Notes under the pieces: generated by a model
Told to the model about the DNA's origin: nothing
Seen by the model: only the letters and a program-made list of their open reading frames with translations
Database searches by the model: none
Made by a program: the position numbers and the translations under genes
From: Chara braunii
Lineage: Eukaryota > Streptophyta > Charophyceae > Charales > Characeae
NCBI GenBank assembly: GCA_003427395.1
Contig: BFEA01000307.1
Span: 642,628 to 669,686 of the forward strand
Direction of reading: 5' to 3'
Length of the DNA: 27,059 bases
Shown: in pieces, positions 1 to 8,802 of the stretch
Numbering within the stretch: position 1 is the stretch's first letter
Layout: each line of letters begins with the position of its first letter

Positions 1-110
1 CCCCCCAACCTGGCCGCCACAGTGGCCGCAATGTCTGCGACCGTGCGGCCGTGACTGTGGGGCCGCGGGGGATACACTGCCCTCTTGGTATTGAGAACTT
101 TTTGCTTTTT
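1..110. other. GC-rich start of window, no gene seen
   Basis: This stretch is rich in GGCCGC-like words and has no convincing reading frame. It could be the edge of a repeat that continues outside the window, but too little is present to say which. Confidence 0.4.
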
Positions 111-157
111 GACCAAGTGTGTGAACATCACATATAGTGTGTGCACATCAAACTGAT
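111..157 (+). repeat. Dispersed repeat copy 1 (GTGTGTGAAC...AGTGTGTGCACA)
   Basis: The sequence beginning GACCAAGTGTGTGAAC and continuing through ATAGTGTGTGCACA recurs in slightly changed form at 1388-1432. In both places it sits just upstream of another repeat family (the 121-bp array here, an inverted-repeat element there). Part of it (GTGTGTGAACACTGAA) also appears at 1828-1842. No coding function is apparent. Confidence 0.55.
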
Positions 158-162
158 CATGG

Positions 163-712
163 CCACACTGGAATGTGCATTGAGGTGAATGATCATTTCG
201 ATGGAAATCAACAACTCTGCCTGTCATTTAGGAAAGACCTGTAAATGAACTGAGCATGACGGGCGGACAATATGGGCCTCACTCCACAGTGGAATGCGAA
301 TTGAGGTGATCATTTTGATGAAAAGCAACAACTCTGCCTGTCATTTAGCAAAGACCTGCAAACGAACTGAGCATGACGGCCGGACAATACGGGCCTCGGC
401 CCACAGTGGAATGCAAATTGAGGTGAATGATCACTTCAATGAAAAGCAACAACTCTCCCTGTCATTTAGCAAACAGTGGAATGCGAATTGTCGTGAATTA
501 TCATTTCGATGAAAATCAACAACACTGCATGTCATTTAGCAAAGATCTGTAAATGAACTGAGCACGACGGCCTGACAATGTGGGCCTCGCCCCACAGTGG
601 AATGAGAATTGAGGTGAATTATTATTTCGATGAAAAGCAACAAGTTGTGCTGACATTTACCAAAGACCTGCAAATGAACTGAGCATGACAGCCGGACAAT
701 ATGGGCCTCGCT
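163..712 (+). repeat. 121-bp tandem repeat array, five units
   Basis: Five head-to-tail units start at about 163, 284, 401, 471 and 592, each beginning CCACAGTGGAATG or a close variant and ending in a GGGCCTCG-like word. Four units are 117-121 bp and the third is cut to 70 bp by an internal deletion. Shared landmarks within units are CAACAACTCTGCCTGTCATTTAGCAAAG-like and AAATGAACTGAGCATGAC-like words. A diverged stretch of the same unit (AAATGAACTGAGGATG) is found again near 1790-1806. The short open frames across it are by-products of the repeat and are not called as genes. Confidence 0.85.
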
Positions 713-798
713 CCACACCACTACCAAAAATGGCCATTGTCGCAATTTGTCGGGAGTGTACTGTTTGCCGTAGAAACTCCCAAAAGTGATCTGTCAAG

Positions 799-1150
799 AG
801 AATGTCGGGAAGCTGTCAGGGTTCAGATTTAGAGAGCACTCCCGAAACCTACCTGTTTCACCTCACAGCCTGCAAAACAGGAAGTTTCGGGAGACCTCGG
901 CCGCTGGGCTCGAGCAGTCCCAAACACTCTCTTAGTCTGAAACTGTCATTCGCATTGAACAAGCGAGGAAAGTGAATTCTCAGGAGAATCTCGGGAGCTG
1001 TCAGGGTTCGGATCTCGAGATCACTCCTGAAACCTACCTGTTTCACCTCCAGCCGGCAAAACAGCAGTTTCGGGAGACCTCGGCCGCTGGGCTCGAACAG
1101 TCCCTAACGTTCCTGTAGTCCGAAACTGTCATTCAAATAGGACAAGCGAG
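799..1150 (+). repeat. Two tandem copies of a ~185-bp unit
   Basis: AGCTGTCAGGGTTC occurs at 811 and 996. The flanking sequence (CCGAAACCTACCTGTTTCACCTC, then TTTCGGGAGACCTCGGCCGCTGGGCTCGA) is repeated in the same order, ending in AAGCGAG at 961-967 and 1144-1150. The period is therefore 183-185 bp. Scattered substitutions and small indels separate the copies, so the duplication is not recent. No gene is supported here. Confidence 0.8.
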
Positions 1151-1226
1151 CATTCGTCTCTTTTCCCATTCCACCATGTCTTCTCCCAACCTTGGATTTT
1201 GACAGCGGCCGCTTCGAGAGCACAAT

Positions 1227-1316
1227 ATGGCAGAGGGCACTCTCAAATGGACTTTCCCGATATCCACGGTTATGGCAGAGGGCACTCTCAAATGGACTTT
1301 CCCGATATCCACGGTT
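1227..1316 (+). repeat. Perfect 45-bp tandem duplication
   Basis: ATGGCAGAGGGCACTCTCAA and the 25 bases after it occur at 1227-1271 and again, apparently identically, at 1272-1316. The length is a multiple of three, so short open frames on both strands run through it. This alone does not make it coding. Confidence 0.85.
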
Positions 1317-1387
1317 GGAGAGCGCTCCCGATATTTTTTCGGGGGGATTGAGAGTGGTGTGGTGAGGGCCCATGCCTGTTTAGTTTT

Positions 1388-1432
1388 GACCCAGTGTGTG
1401 AACGTTGTATAGTGTGTGCACAGCACACTGAC
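1388..1432 (+). repeat. Dispersed repeat copy 2
   Basis: A diverged copy of the element at 111-157 (CCAGTGTGTGAAC ... ATAGTGTGTGCACA). It lies immediately before the inverted-repeat element that starts at 1445. Confidence 0.5.
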
Positions 1433-1444
1433 GATGGCTGCAAT

Positions 1445-1569
1445 TTAAACCACCAGTACCTACTGGTTGGGGCGGCCGTTAACGCGGTCGCCGAATCGGC
1501 CTGCCCCTCCGGTCCAAATTCATTCGAGGCCGGGGTGTACGGAAAATGCATTAGGTACTGGTGGTTTAA
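1445..1569. mobile_element. Small inverted-repeat (MITE-like) element
   Basis: An 18-bp sequence, TTAAACCACCAGTACCTA (1445-1462), is matched perfectly by its reverse complement at 1552-1569. They bound 125 bp of GC-rich sequence with no coding potential. The nearby element at 1621-1777 uses almost the same terminal sequence, so this looks like a family of non-autonomous elements rather than a chance palindrome. No clear target-site duplication was identified, so the superfamily is unknown. Confidence 0.6.
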
Positions 1570-1620
1570 CGAGAACTGAGGTGAATTATCATTGGCAAAA
1601 AATAACAAGACTGGCCGTAG

Positions 1621-1777
1621 TTTAAATCCACCAGTACTTCCTAAAGTTGTGCCCGTTAACAAGCCACAATTTTAGGAAATGTACGGGCCAGTAGAGCGCC
1701 CAATTCATCCAACTAGAAACGTTTGTACTCTATTTTTTTTCCGCGGCCGATAGCTGAGCCGAGTACTGGTGGTTTAA
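1621..1777. mobile_element. Second element with the same termini; internal hairpin
   Basis: The left end reads TTAAATCCACCAGTACT (1622-1638) and the right end AGTACTGGTGGTTTAA (1762-1777), an inverted pair differing by one inserted base from the 1445-1569 element's ends. Inside, CCTAAAGTTGTG (1640-1651) pairs with CACAATTTTAGG (1665-1676) over 12 bp with one G-T pair and a 13-nt loop. The left two thirds (1633-1718) recur at 25705-25810 with the hairpin conserved. This supports a mobile or otherwise amplified family in this genome. Confidence 0.65.
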
Positions 1778-1807
1778 CACAGACCTATAAATGAACTGAG
1801 GATGGCC

Positions 1808-1887
1808 GGATGTCCTTTGTGGGTTTGTGTGTGAACACTGAACGCGTTTTTTTTTTTTTTTTTTTTTTTTTGGGATGTCCTTTGTGG
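1808..1887 (+). mobile_element. T25 tract flanked by 15-bp direct repeats
   Basis: GGATGTCCTTTGTGG occurs at 1808-1822 and again at 1873-1887. Between them lie 24 bases and then T25 (1847-1871). A homopolymer next to a long direct repeat is what target-primed retroposition leaves, with the direct repeats as target-site duplication. The inserted body is only about 24 bp, so it would be a severely truncated SINE or LINE end. A simple local duplication is the alternative. Confidence 0.4.
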
Positions 1888-2049
1888 TTTGCTTTTTTTT
1901 TCTTCAGTCCAGGTTGTTGTGGAGGTTGGATGCTAGATATATGACAGTCACCTTCGGTGGTCGGCCATTTGGTTGTGTGTGTGAAGCCGCAATTGAATGA
2001 GCATTGACATGAATGGTCGTTGACAAAAAATACAAGATTTAGCAAAGGT

Positions 2050-2168
2050 CTATGGGCGAAGTTGCACTACTCGCCCATCCACCAACATTTTGACTGCTTC
2101 TGGACTCAGTTTTGTCCAGACACATTCAAAACGTTGGTAGATGGCGACTAGTGCAACTAGCCCCTATG
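2050..2168. mobile_element. Foldback element (long hairpin) with possible CTATG target duplication
   Basis: Bases 2055-2105 and 2114-2164 are imperfect reverse complements of each other around an 8-nt loop (2106-2113). Perfect blocks include AGTTGCACTA (2060-2069) with TAGTGCAACT (2149-2158), and TCTGGAC (2099-2105) with GTCCAGA (2114-2120). The pentamer CTATG lies directly on both sides (2050-2054 and 2164-2168, overlapping the last paired base), which would suit a target-site duplication. It has no coding potential. It could be a MITE, or if transcribed it would make a miRNA-precursor-like fold. Confidence 0.7.
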
Positions 2169-2175
2169 ACACCAA

Positions 2176-2321
2176 CTGGCCTAGCTCAGTTGGTATACAC
2201 ATGAAATGTTGAAATACAGACTCAAGCTCGAATCCAGATGTAATCAGATATAAAGTATTATAAACAGAACCCAAAAAAGTCTGAATTGCCTGGGGCCGGT
2301 CCCTTTTTTTTTTTTTTTTTG
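2176..2321 (+). mobile_element. tRNA-derived SINE ending in T18
   Basis: An internal RNA polymerase III promoter is visible. TAGCTCAGTTGG (2182-2193) matches the A-box consensus, and AGCTCGAATCC (2225-2235) matches the B-box at about 9 of 11 positions, with normal tRNA spacing. The sequence then runs on without folding into a complete tRNA and ends in a T tract (2304-2321). A tRNA-like head, unrelated body and 3' T tail resemble plant AU-type SINEs. A true tRNA gene is unlikely because no acceptor stem or anticodon arm can be drawn. Confidence 0.6.
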
Positions 2322-3021
2322 CGAAAGTTGCCCTTGCTCAAGCCCTCTATCCCGGTGGTGGTAAGAGAACCGTCATGATTGAGGGCTTATCTGTCGTGCT
2401 GCTCCATCTATTGGTGGGGAGTGGCACCTGCTGGAAACCGGGTCCAGCATCCCATTGATACATCTTATGACACAGAGATTGCTGTTTGTTGTTTCCCAGG
2501 ACTGTGGTCATTTCTGTGTCAGCCTGGGGCTCCGTTGTCCCATGGAGCTGCCAGTATCACCCATCCCCTATTGGAGCGCCCATTTTCTATTAGCCCAGCC
2601 CTGTTCAGCAGCCCCCCTGTCCATTATTGCTATGTATGTCCCTTCAAGCCCTTTATACCCTATACCCTCTTAAAACCAATGCATAACACGTGTTCCTTGA
2701 AGCCTGAGGATCAGCAATGAGGTGGTGTAGCGGACCTCTGGTTGGCCTATGAGACCAGTCCCTTGGCCTGTTCTCACAGGCCTGTGTTGTATTCAGGGTA
2801 GTCCAGTCCAGGCCGGTACCTCTGTTGGTACCAGCCAGTTCAGTCCAGTCCAGTCAGTCCACTGGGGTATACCCCAGCCAGAGTCTGCATTTTGGATCAT
2901 TCTGCATTCGCACAGTTTGGATTCTCGCGTGGGAGCTGCGCTGTGTCATCTTGCTCCACTCTCATCCTTCATCTCCATCTCTATCCCAGGCGGAGCACCA
3001 CACCTGGTGGGGCTGCCACAC
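2322..3021 (+). other. Unassigned sequence; its end may be an LTR
   Basis: No gene is recognised. The frames open here have no similarity I can name. The last part ends in GGGGCTGCCACA (to 3020), directly before a tRNA-Met-type primer-binding site, as the 3' end of a long terminal repeat would. I could not find the opposite LTR edge or a second LTR copy. Short iterations of CAGTCCAGTC occur at 2805-2865. Confidence 0.3.
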
Positions 3022-3033
3022 TGGTATCAGAGC
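3022..3033 (+). promoter_or_regulatory. Candidate retrotransposon primer-binding site (tRNA-Met type)
   Basis: TGGTATCAGAGC is the standard plus-strand sequence complementary to the 3' end of initiator tRNA-Met, which primes minus-strand DNA in many plant Copia and Gypsy elements. It follows ...CCACA, a plausible LTR end. It is followed by GGGAACGTTCCC (3034-3045), a 12-bp palindrome. No gag or pol is found downstream, so this would be a TRIM/LARD-like or broken element. Confidence 0.45.
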
Positions 3034-3233
3034 GGGAACGTTCCCCGCTCCCACCCACCAAACCGCACAGCAGAGAAAAACAGCAAAACCCGACAGTGGG
3101 GTTTTTGGCTGGTTTTCGGTCGTTCCCAACGAAAAAAAGTGACGCGACGTGCAGCAGCAAAGGAGCATCACGTGGCGAGAAAAGACAAGCGGCGTCACGA
3201 TGCGTGCGCGCAAGCGCCAAGGCCAAGGCCGCC

Positions 3234-3453
3234 GCACACGCACGCGCCATGTGCCCACACTGCCCCGCCCCGCCCCCGGATTATTTATTATCAAGATCCG
3301 GGATGCTGCAGCTGCCAGGGTTTGAACTTGGGCAGCTGCACACGCACGTGCCACGTGCCCACATTGCCCCGCCCAGCCCCGCCCCCCGCCCCCGATTATT
3401 TGTTATCAAGATCCAGGATGTTGCAGCTGCCAAGGTTTGAACTTGGGCAACTG
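3234..3453 (+). repeat. Two tandem copies of a 105-115-bp unit with B-box-like word
   Basis: The unit runs CACACGCACG...GTGCCCACA, a C-rich block, GATTATTTRTTATCAAGATCC, then a GGTTTGAACTTGGGCA word. Copies occupy about 3234-3338 and 3339-3453. The reverse complement of the first GGTTTGAACT block (AGTTCAAACCC) matches the polymerase III B-box at about 10 of 11 positions. The unit may therefore be a piece of a tRNA-derived element on the minus strand. No matching A-box was found. Confidence 0.6.
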
Positions 3454-3859
3454 CTGGCCATGCGCGTGTGTAGCCACCTCTATAACACACTGGGCATAGT
3501 GTGTGCACTTGCTGGTAAGGCGGCACGCTGGTGTTGAAGACGTGCCGTGCCAGCTATTTACACCCCCCCCCCCCCCCCCCGGCGGTTGGGAGATACTGTG
3601 GCTGCCGCTACCTGTGCCCGTGGCCATCTGCAGTGTCACGTGGGAGCCTGTTGTGGACCGTGAAGACCCCCTGATCAGGGGCTGCTCTAAAGTGGTGAGG
3701 GTCTGCTCACACAGCACACCCTGGATCTGCAGTGCCGCTGCTAGGGGCTGATCAAAATCTCAGCCCCCTCCCTCCTTCAGTTGGCTTGCTGCAATGAAGG
3801 CCAAGACCCTCCTGGTCCTGGTATACCTTGTGCCCTTGGAGACACCAAGGGCCAGGTAT
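3454..3859. other. Unassigned spacer with C18 homopolymer
   Basis: A run of 18 C lies at 3563-3580. Apart from this I see no gene or known element. The word CATAGTGTGTGCAC near 3495-3510 echoes the dispersed repeat of 111-157. Confidence 0.4.
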
Positions 3860-4480
3860 CACCTCTCTCTTCCCTTTCCCTATTAATCCACTTTCTCTAC
3901 CTTTTCTCTCTCCTCTTACTCACCCCCTCCACTTCTTCCTCTTCTACCTCGCTCACTTCCCTCTAATCACTCTCGCTACTCATACCCCTTTTCCCACCTT
4001 TCTCAACTTTCTCCTTCTCTCCTTCTTATTTCATTCCTCAACCCCTTCTCTTTCCCCCACCTTCCACTGCCTCTTTCCCCTTCTCTTTTTACCTTCCCCA
4101 CCCCACCTTTTCTCCCACCACTCACTATTTCACCCTATTTTATTCATTTATTTTCTTTTCGTTCCTCCTCTTTTCTCTTTGCTTCTTGATCCCTCTCCAC
4201 CTTTCCCATCCTTTTCTCTCCCATTCTCTCACCCTCCTCTCCCCCAACTACAACCCCATCATCCCCCCACCTTCCACTTCCATCCTTTTCTCTTTTTCAC
4301 CTATTTCTCTCTTCCTTCTTCACTTTTTCATCCCCTCCCCCCCCCCAACTTTGATTTTTTTTTTTTTCCCTTCTTTTTATCTTACTTATTGATTTATATT
4401 CCCTCCTTTTTCCAAAACTTCGAATTACCTTATTCCCTACCTTCTTTTCTCATTTTTTGATTTACTTCATTGTATTTTTA
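3860..4480 (+). repeat. Long polypyrimidine tract
   Basis: For about 600 bases the plus strand is almost entirely C and T, with only scattered A and very few G. The long open frame across it encodes only Ser, Leu, Phe and Pro and is an effect of composition. Such tracts can form triplex (H-) DNA, and they also occur in long terminal repeats and introns. Confidence 0.8.
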
Positions 4481-4547
4481 TTTCTTCTGAAAGTCCGAAT
4501 TTCTTTGCAGCACCCTTAAATCTGATTATGAGTTAGTCATTCTTGCT

Positions 4548-4593
4548 TTCGGCACACATTTTGACCCTATGGGAGTAATGAAGTGCTGCCGAA
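4548..4593 (+). repeat. 46-bp motif, copy 1 (TTCGGCA...TGCCGAA)
   Basis: A 7-bp inverted repeat, TTCGGCA (4548-4554) and TGCCGAA (4587-4593), encloses a conserved core ACATTTTGACCCTATGGGAG. Related copies are at 4624-4667 and, beyond element A, at 13309-13353. Confidence 0.6.
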
Positions 4594-4623
4594 ATTTTCT
4601 CATTTCACTTTTCCTTTCTTCTT

Positions 4624-4667
4624 GACGGCACACTTCGACCCCATTGGGGTAACGAAATGCTGCCGAA
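4624..4667 (+). repeat. 46-bp motif, copy 2
   Basis: The copy has ACGGCACAC at the left, CGACCCCATTGGGGTAACG in the core, and TGCTGCCGAAA at the right. It is about 76 bp downstream of copy 1 and shares its right-hand TGCTGCCGAAATTTT. Confidence 0.6.
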
Positions 4668-4731
4668 ATTTTTAAAAAATCCAACAGTTAATTTCTCTTC
4701 ACCTACTCATTTACTTATTTATTTATTTATT

Positions 4732-5719
4732 TGTAGTAACCCGTGTTCCGCAGCAGTCTGGGGGCCCGAAATTGCGCTTAGACGACACAGGCCAAACACG
4801 GTCTGCGCCAGGCAGTGCAACCACTCACTGCCCCCCCCCTAGAAAGTCAAGGATCCAAGTCAATTGTCAGGTCAAAGGTACTGCGCCCAGGCCCTTGGTT
4901 GGATGCACTCACTTGTTGTGCGCAGGTAACCGAACAACATCAAGGCCACATAAAATTCTGTTTCAGACCAATCTGGGTCGTCGTTTGCGTTGGGATCTCG
5001 ACGACTGAGGGATGCAGCACCTGGGGCCCAGACCCCGCGTCAACGCTACATAAGCGTTGACCTCCTGGCTTCGAGGAACATTCTGTCTTGAGTCAATGTT
5101 GACTTCATGCATTGACGATGACGCTAGTGCGACGTTGCAACGTTGGCTGGATGCTAGCTCTACGCTGGCACCTGGGCGAACTACGGCGACGCTTTGCTGG
5201 CTCGACATGGTGGCTGGCTTGTAATTGTCTTTTGGGCATGAAGATGTGGCAGCTACCACGCGCCGCCGCTGACGTGGCCGCTGCCACGTATATTATTATT
5301 GTTGACGTGGCGAGGCTACGAGACTGGTATTGTTATTCTGTTTCGACGACATTCGGGAGGAGATCATGACTATGCGGCGATAGTCGATACGTATCTGGTT
5401 ATCTTGACGTCGATATTGCTCCAGCTCGTTGATGAGGACTGATTGACATGCCACGTGGCACATTGTGATAAAACTTCAAATGAGCGTTCAAGTTATTGAT
5501 TTTTGAGGTGGTGATCGATGAAGGAGCCCAAAGCAGAAGTGAGCATTGCCTTTTATTATTCTTCTAAGTCTAATCTCCCTCCTCTCTCCTTCGTCTGTGT
5601 ATGATTTTCCCATCTCATTCTATCTGGACACGATTGCGATTATTGATAATCATCAGCAGGTTGATATTTATCTGGGCTTGCATTGTTGACAAGTGTCTTC
5701 AGGGTTTGGGTTCATTGCA
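4732..5719 (+). repeat. 5' LTR of element A
   Basis: It starts TGTAGTAACCCGTG and ends GGGTTCATTGCA, matching the 3' LTR from end to end. It is 988 bp against 876 bp for the 3' LTR. The extra length is mainly a stretch near 5370-5440, a duplication-like block near 5125-5155 and a few bases near 5255-5270. It carries TGACGTGG words at 5270 and 5303 and a 12-bp perfect G-box palindrome TGCCACGTGGCA at 5449-5460, all plausible bZIP-type promoter sites. No convincing TATA box stands out; TATATTATTA near 5289 is one possibility. Confidence 0.93.
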
Positions 5720-5722
5720 ATT

Positions 5723-5733
5723 TGGTATCAGAG
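5723..5733 (+). promoter_or_regulatory. Primer-binding site of element A
   Basis: TGGTATCAGAG lies three bases after the 5' LTR and is complementary to the 3' end of initiator tRNA-Met. Its position defines the LTR end at 5719 independently of the LTR alignment. Confidence 0.88.
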
Positions 5734-6718
5734 TTGTACTCCCGACGATGACCTGTACGAGAACAACGACGAAGAAGATACACGTGCTGACGTGGACAAG
5801 GGGCAACGTTTGAGAATGCACGTCATGTGCTGATGTGGCATTGCCGCATTGGTATCCTGACAGAGAATGTCCCAGTAAGGATCGCGTTGTGATTCAGATA
5901 CCGATCGATCCCATTTGCGATTGGGATAAATTGCTGACGTGGCCAGTGATTATTGAGGGACGCTGACGTGGCAGTGCTGACTCACCACTCGTCTATTGTG
6001 GTGAGGAGCTTCAGGCTCACGTGGCATTGTCTGACGTGGCGTTCCATTACCTGGCCGACGTGGCATTGTATGATTGACTGGCGACGTGTTGGTATCGCTC
6101 CAAAAGATAAGGTTGGCTGACATGGACGATCAAGGCATACGCTGCTGACGTGTACCCGCACTGATGATGATGACTGGACTAACGTGCTGACGTGACAGAC
6201 TCGATTAGCTGTTGTGTTGGCATGCCAGGGGTGACACGTGGCAGGCACGAATGTGCCTAAGTGGGAAAATACACTTTGATGACGAAGGCGGCACGGTTAG
6301 TAGACTGACACGATTGTGGTGCTAGACGTCAGATCGAGTGTGTGATCACACCGGACTTTAGAAGACACAACATCAGAAAAGGAAAACGCTAATTATTGAT
6401 GTTTTGTTTATTGGCGGACTTACTTGTTGTCGTGAGTTGTGTTGTGTGCCTGTGTACTCACTTGTGTGCTGTTGATGATCACGCTGACCTGGGTTGCGGT
6501 ACCTGTACTAATATAGGACGTCATCACACAGAATAAACAGAACAGCAGTCAGATTAGACAGGAGAAAGTGAAATTATTTCTTTTTTTTCCATTCTATTGA
6601 AATCTTTTCTGTTCAAGATTGTGTTGACTCGGGTGACTGATCAAATTATTTGTCTTCTTTTGTTTATTTGAGGTAGATCAACTTGACCGACGAATTTTTT
6701 TGTTTTTGTCCTTCGAAA
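5734..6718 (+). other. Long leader of element A with clustered TGACGTGG motifs
   Basis: About 1 kb separates the primer-binding site from gag. No reading frame is convincing. Exact TGACGTGG words lie at 5788, 5935, 5964 and 6032, with near-variants around 5831, 6055, 6145, 6188 and 6235, often in the context GCTGACGTGGCA. The ACGT core is the binding core of plant bZIP factors. The spacing is irregular, so this is a motif cluster and not a simple tandem repeat. Confidence 0.6.
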
Positions 6719-8394
6719 ATGTCTCACTTCTGGAAAAATCTGCAGATGTTTATTCTGACGAGGTTTGTGACCACGTTTTTGTTTCTTATTCCGATCACGC
6801 TCTCTGTGGGCGATGGATCGTCTAAGATTATGACTCGGACGCAGACCGAAAATAGGAAACAATAATTGCTAGCCTTGTGAAACCAATTGTTGACTGAAAT
6901 GCGTCTATCCGGACCAGATGCCAAAGAACACATCCGTGGTAGATTTAATTTGAAGACGGCCGAGGACCGTCTGAAGAAAGTTATTACGGCTGTGGAGGTT
7001 GTGGCAGTTGGGTCCGAGGTCTCCAAACTAGTTGCCCAATGTCGACAGGCGTTGGACTAGTTTGCACTAAAACAATTGGAAGAAGTGATGAAACTGACTC
7101 GTAAAGGTGAGATTAAACCAGAAGTGTCCAAGGCTATGATTGACACGAACATCCGGCAATTGAAAGAAACGCTGGCCGCGGAAGAAAGAAAGAAAGAAGA
7201 ACTGCCAAAAAGGAGAGAACAAGAAGAAAGGAGGGAACAAAAAGTTAAAGAAATCAGACAAGTGATTGGGACAAAAAATGGGAACAGGTTGACATGTCGC
7301 ATGCGTTGTCTCATATTATGACTTACCTTACCTTTTTGGAAGAGAAAATTGACAAACAACAAACTCAGTTAGATGAGATTGCAGTAGGAATGAGAACAAT
7401 CACAAACATTGTGAAAGAAAAGAATCAGGTAGAAGATAAGGAAGAGGCAAAATAAGAGAAGAAAAAAGTGAGAAAGCTGATGAGTGATGTCATCAAGTCT
7501 GCTGGTTCTAAAGTTCAGACGTCGACCAATGGGAATGAACCGCTGAGTCCACCTCCCTCTGCGCCTAATTCTTCTCATTCTACTCCTTCCAAGTCTTCCT
7601 CTTCTTCAACAACACCGGATAAGACAATTGCAAAACCGGAGGTGCCAAAGAAGAAAGAAAGAGTGAAAATGAAGTTGTTTTTTACTTTTAATAACAAGGA
7701 AGATGAGAGTCTGCTTATGTGGATTGTTGAAATCCAAACGTATGTAAGCACCACTCCGGTGGAGCCGAAGTCCCAAGTGGCGTTCACCGCCTCTTGCATG
7801 GATGGTGAGGCCAAACAATGGGTGTTGGCCGAGGCCAACGCTGCGGGTTTTGAAGACATCGGTGAATGGGCAAAGATAGTGACCCTGCAACAGTTCTTGG
7901 CAAAAATCAAGGATCGTTTCCTAGACAAGACGACGGCGGACAAGACGTTTGACCAATTAACTACGATTGGTCAAAATCATTGAACATCGGTCGAAGCTTT
8001 GTCCCGTGAAGTCGACCGATTGCTGCACGTTCTAGGATTGAACCTGCAAGACAGCCAAGTGCTGTATATTTACTCCCGCGCGTTGCCTGAGGTCATCCAG
8101 GGACACTTGGTGGCCGAAGCAAAGTCTGGAAAGTATGATTATAGACAATTTCGAGACCTCGCTCTACAAAGGGAGCAGATGACTTCTCAAGTCAAAAACT
8201 CCTATGCAGTTGTAGTCAAGTCCGGAGGAGGAGGACGGAAGATGTATGAAAACGAGTTATCTGGCGACAAAAGTGTCAGAACCACATCCTCGTTATCTTC
8301 GATGATGACGCGGTGGAAAAGTGGCCGAGAGAAGACCGGAATGAAAAGGATGGCAACAATGACTCGGGGAAGGGGGAAGTCACTGTTGCCGTGA
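6719..8394 (+). pseudogene. gag of element A (capsid polyprotein), broken
   Basis: Gag packages the RNA of the retrotransposon in virus-like particles. The N-terminal part is in frame 2, starting at an ATG at 6719 or 6828-6830 (the second opens MTRTQTENR and is equally plausible), with stops at 6863, 6875 and 7058. A charged coiled-coil-like region rich in E, K and R spans about 7076-7270. The frame then changes to frame 1 near the A6 run at 7272-7277. Stops follow at 7453 and 7981. The capsid-like core (about 7660-8200) includes FTFNNKEDESLLMWIVEIQ and KQWVLAEANAAGF, typical of the retrotransposon gag family. After about 8265 the frame is probably lost again, since the translation to 8394 does not look family-like. 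Confidence 0.85.
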
Positions 8395-8536
8395 CCACCA
8401 AGGGAGGGTCACCCAAAAATTATGTAAGGAAGAGACCGCGCCCATTTCCAGTGCACCTTGACATTGCCGAGGGAAACCCTGGTTAAAGATGGGACTAACT
8501 CGTGAAACTTGGCAATAGCGCATGGACAATGTGCAA

Positions 8537-8578
8537 TGTCTTAAATGCGGTACAACGGGACATGTGATCGCATTCCGT
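8537..8578 (+). pseudogene. Damaged gag zinc knuckle of element A
   Basis: Frame 2 reads CLKCGTTGHVIAF, the first three ligands of a CX2CX4HX4C nucleocapsid knuckle. The fourth ligand position is CGT (Arg) at 8576-8578, one base from a Cys codon. Reading frame 1 becomes the sensible frame just downstream (8545-8802, with KGKDEQKGK and FLDEL), so a frameshift close to the knuckle is also likely. Confidence 0.65.
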
Positions 8579-8802
8579 CATTTGATCAGAAGTGTAAAAG
8601 CGACCAACCAGTAGGAGTAGCATCTGCTCCTGCTGAGATAAAGGGTAAGGACGAACAAAAAGGTAAGGCGCCAAAAAACCCTTCCTACCCTTCTTCTCAT
8701 ATGGCAGAGAATGAATATTCCTTAATCCATCATCCAGACGGTCTTGACATTGTCTTATGTTCTGTCTCTCTAGATGACTTCCTTGATGAGTTACGTAATT
8801 AA

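Noticed and set aside
1-13. Right end of a hAT-like element (…CAACCTG)
   Set aside because: Only 13 bases are in the window, too little to support a terminus.
2182-2250. Genuine tRNA gene
   Set aside because: A- and B-boxes are present but no acceptor stem, anticodon arm or 3' end can be folded; a SINE fits better.
2749-3537. 262-codon plus-strand frame
   Set aside because: It crosses a primer-binding site and a tandem DNA repeat and has no family features; open by chance in GC-rich DNA.
3828-4460. 210-codon plus-strand open frame
   Set aside because: Encodes only Ser/Leu/Phe/Pro because the DNA is a polypyrimidine tract; no protein features.
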